Origin: PZPK01 sp041590075
GTDB taxonomy: Bacteria; Pseudomonadota; Gammaproteobacteria; Pseudomonadales; Oleiphilaceae
NCBI GenBank assembly: GCA_041590075.1
Contig: JBFHUL010000126.1
Location: 1-6,472 of the forward strand
DNA length: 6,472 nucleotides
Direction of reading: 5' to 3'
The notes beneath the pieces are model-generated. The model was given only the letters and a program-made list of their open reading frames with translations. It searched no databases and was not told where the DNA came from. The position numbers and the translations under genes were made by a program. This document shows positions 5,253-6,472 of the stretch, piece by piece. Position 1 is the stretch's first letter. Each line of letters opens with the position of its first letter.

Positions 5253-6472
5253 CCCAGTTATCCCCAATACCTACATCGACAATTAACGGCACGTCCAACG
5301 CCGCTGCACATTGCATCTGTGTTTTCAGTTCTACCGCGAAGGTTTCGGCCTGATCTTCCCGCACTTCAAGGATCAGTTCATCGTGTACCTGCATCAGCAG
5401 TTTGGCGTCGTAGCCAGAGGCTGGCAGCCATTCATGCACACGAATCATGGCCCGTTTAATGATGTCGGCGGCGGTGCCTTGCATGGGTGCGTTGATCGCG
5501 GTGCGTTCGGCATGCTGGCGGCGCTGGCCGTTGGATGAGCGGATATCCGGCAGATACAGGCGGCGGCCGTAGAGGGTTTCAACGTAGCCTTGTTCTTTTG
5601 CCTGTTCGCGGGTGTTGTCCATGTATTCACGCACGCCCGGATAGCGCTCGAAGTATTTATTCACGTAGTCCTGGGCTTCGCCACGGGCAATGCCGAGCTG
5701 CTTCGCAAGACCAAAGGCTGACATGCCGTAAATCAGACCGAAGTTAATGGCTTTGGCGCTGCGGCGCTGGTTGTCGGTGACGTCGGCTTCGGTTTCACCA
5801 AAAACCTCGGCGGCAGTCGCACGGTGTACGTCGCGGTCTTCCGAGAAGGCGCTGACCAGGCCTTGGTCGCCCGACAGGTGCGCCATGATACGCAGTTCAA
5901 TCTGGCTGTAGTCGGCCGCGACCAGTTTGTAGCCTGCCGGCGCAATAAACGCCTGACGGATCTTACGGCCTTCTTCCGAGCGGATCGGAATATTCTGCAA
6001 ATTCGGGTCAGTCGACGATAAACGACCAGTAGCTGCAACGGCCTGATGGTAAGACGTATGCACGCGACCGGTTTTACCGTTCACCATTAATGGCAGCTTA
6101 TCGGTGTAGGTGCTTTTTAATTTCGCCAGACCACGGTTTTCCAAAATCAGGCGCGGCAGTTCATATTCTTCGGCCAGTTCCTGAAGCACTTCTTCTGCCG
6201 TTGATGGTGCGCCTTTCGGCGTCTTTTTGATGACAGGTAAACCCTGCTTTTCAAACAGGATTTCGGCCAGTTGTTTTGGCGAACCGAGGTTGAATACCTG
6301 ACCGGCGCTGTCGTGGGCAGCTCGCTCCAGCTCCTGCAGGCGTTGTTCAATCTGTGCGCTTTGCTCGTGCAGCATATCGGCGTCGATCAAGGCACCGTTT
6401 TCTTCCATTTCAAACAGCACGGGCATGACGGGCATTTCGATGTCTTTAAAGACTTTCGCCTGTGCTTTGCGT
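5239..6472 (-). CDS. polA: DNA polymerase I, polymerase domain (5' end off window)
   Basis: The last 410 residues of Pol I are present; the 5'-nuclease and 3'-5' exonuclease domains lie beyond the right edge. The enzyme fills gaps in repair and replaces Okazaki primers. The visible part aligns with the C-terminal Klenow region of E. coli PolA almost without gaps. Landmarks include the thumb segment KSTYTDKLPLM; TGRLSSTDPNLQNIP; motif A, DYSQIELRIMAHLS (about 5872-5913, metal-binding Asp); motif B, RRSAKAINFGLIYG (about 5725-5767, the O helix with Lys, Phe and Tyr); and motif C, MQVHDELILEV (about 5363-5397, catalytic Asp-Glu). It ends in DNWEQAH, like E. coli. The frame remains open upstream of the Met at 6435, as expected for an internal residue. 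The gene converges on the HEPN-like gene with 12 bases between stop codons. It is a conserved housekeeping gene next to an accessory block. Confidence 0.98.
   Translation of the reverse strand, partial: RKAQAKVFKDIEMPVMPVLFEMEENGALIDADMLHEQSAQIEQRLQELERAAHDSAGQVFNLGSPKQLAEILFEKQGLPVIKKTPKGAPSTAEEVLQELAEEYELPRLILENRGLAKLKSTYTDKLPLMVNGKTGRVHTSYHQAVAATGRLSSTDPNLQNIPIRSEEGRKIRQAFIAPAGYKLVAADYSQIELRIMAHLSGDQGLVSAFSEDRDVHRATAAEVFGETEADVTDNQRRSAKAINFGLIYGMSAFGLAKQLGIARGEAQDYVNKYFERYPGVREYMDNTREQAKEQGYVETLYGRRLYLPDIRSSNGQRRQHAERTAINAPMQGTAADIIKRAMIRVHEWLPASGYDAKLLMQVHDELILEVREDQAETFAVELKTQMQCAAALDVPLIVDVGIGDNWEQAH

Noticed and set aside
5258..5266. DnaA-box-like TTATCCCCA
   Set aside because: It is a single imperfect match inside the polA coding region (codons of GIGDNW) with no cluster or AT-rich element.

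Overview
The window looks like a chromosomal segment of a gammaproteobacterium, possibly a marine one. The main support is the partial DNA polymerase I, which matches the E. coli enzyme closely along its whole visible length. The YefM and YoeB proteins are also of the E. coli type. The genus cannot be fixed from sequence alone. The window has no rRNA, tRNA, CRISPR array or recognisable transposase.

Layout. Positions 1-1634 (minus strand) hold most of a secreted alpha/beta-hydrolase (lipase/esterase type) whose C-terminus is off the left edge. A 513-bp gap (1635-2147) follows. It contains a strong rho-independent terminator with no obvious gene in front of it, preceded by a second hairpin that carries nearly the same C-rich loop. 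This may be an unannotated small RNA, or a very short mRNA with a 30-codon frame. Positions 2148-3695 (plus) encode a Tat-exported GMC flavoprotein of the cholesterol oxidase type, closed by a terminator at 3721-3754.

Positions 3756-5226 are an accessory block of toxin-antitoxin-type genes, all on the plus strand: a ParD-like antitoxin with no ParE beside it, a complete yefM-yoeB pair with its own promoter and three ACATGT operator-like sites, and, 21 bp after yoeB, an AT-rich gene of unknown family with a HEPN-type R-x4-H motif. From 5239 to the right edge (minus) lies polA, convergent with the block, with its terminator stem reaching into its last codons.

How the genes may work together. 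The divergent hydrolase and GMC oxidase are both exported, so they could act in sequence on an ester and the alcohol it releases (for example a steryl or other lipid ester); this is inference. YefM should neutralise YoeB and repress the operon, and the HEPN-like gene is placed to be co-transcribed with them. The most novel points are the twin C-rich-loop RNA candidate, the unpaired ParD, and the HEPN-like third gene behind yefM-yoeB.
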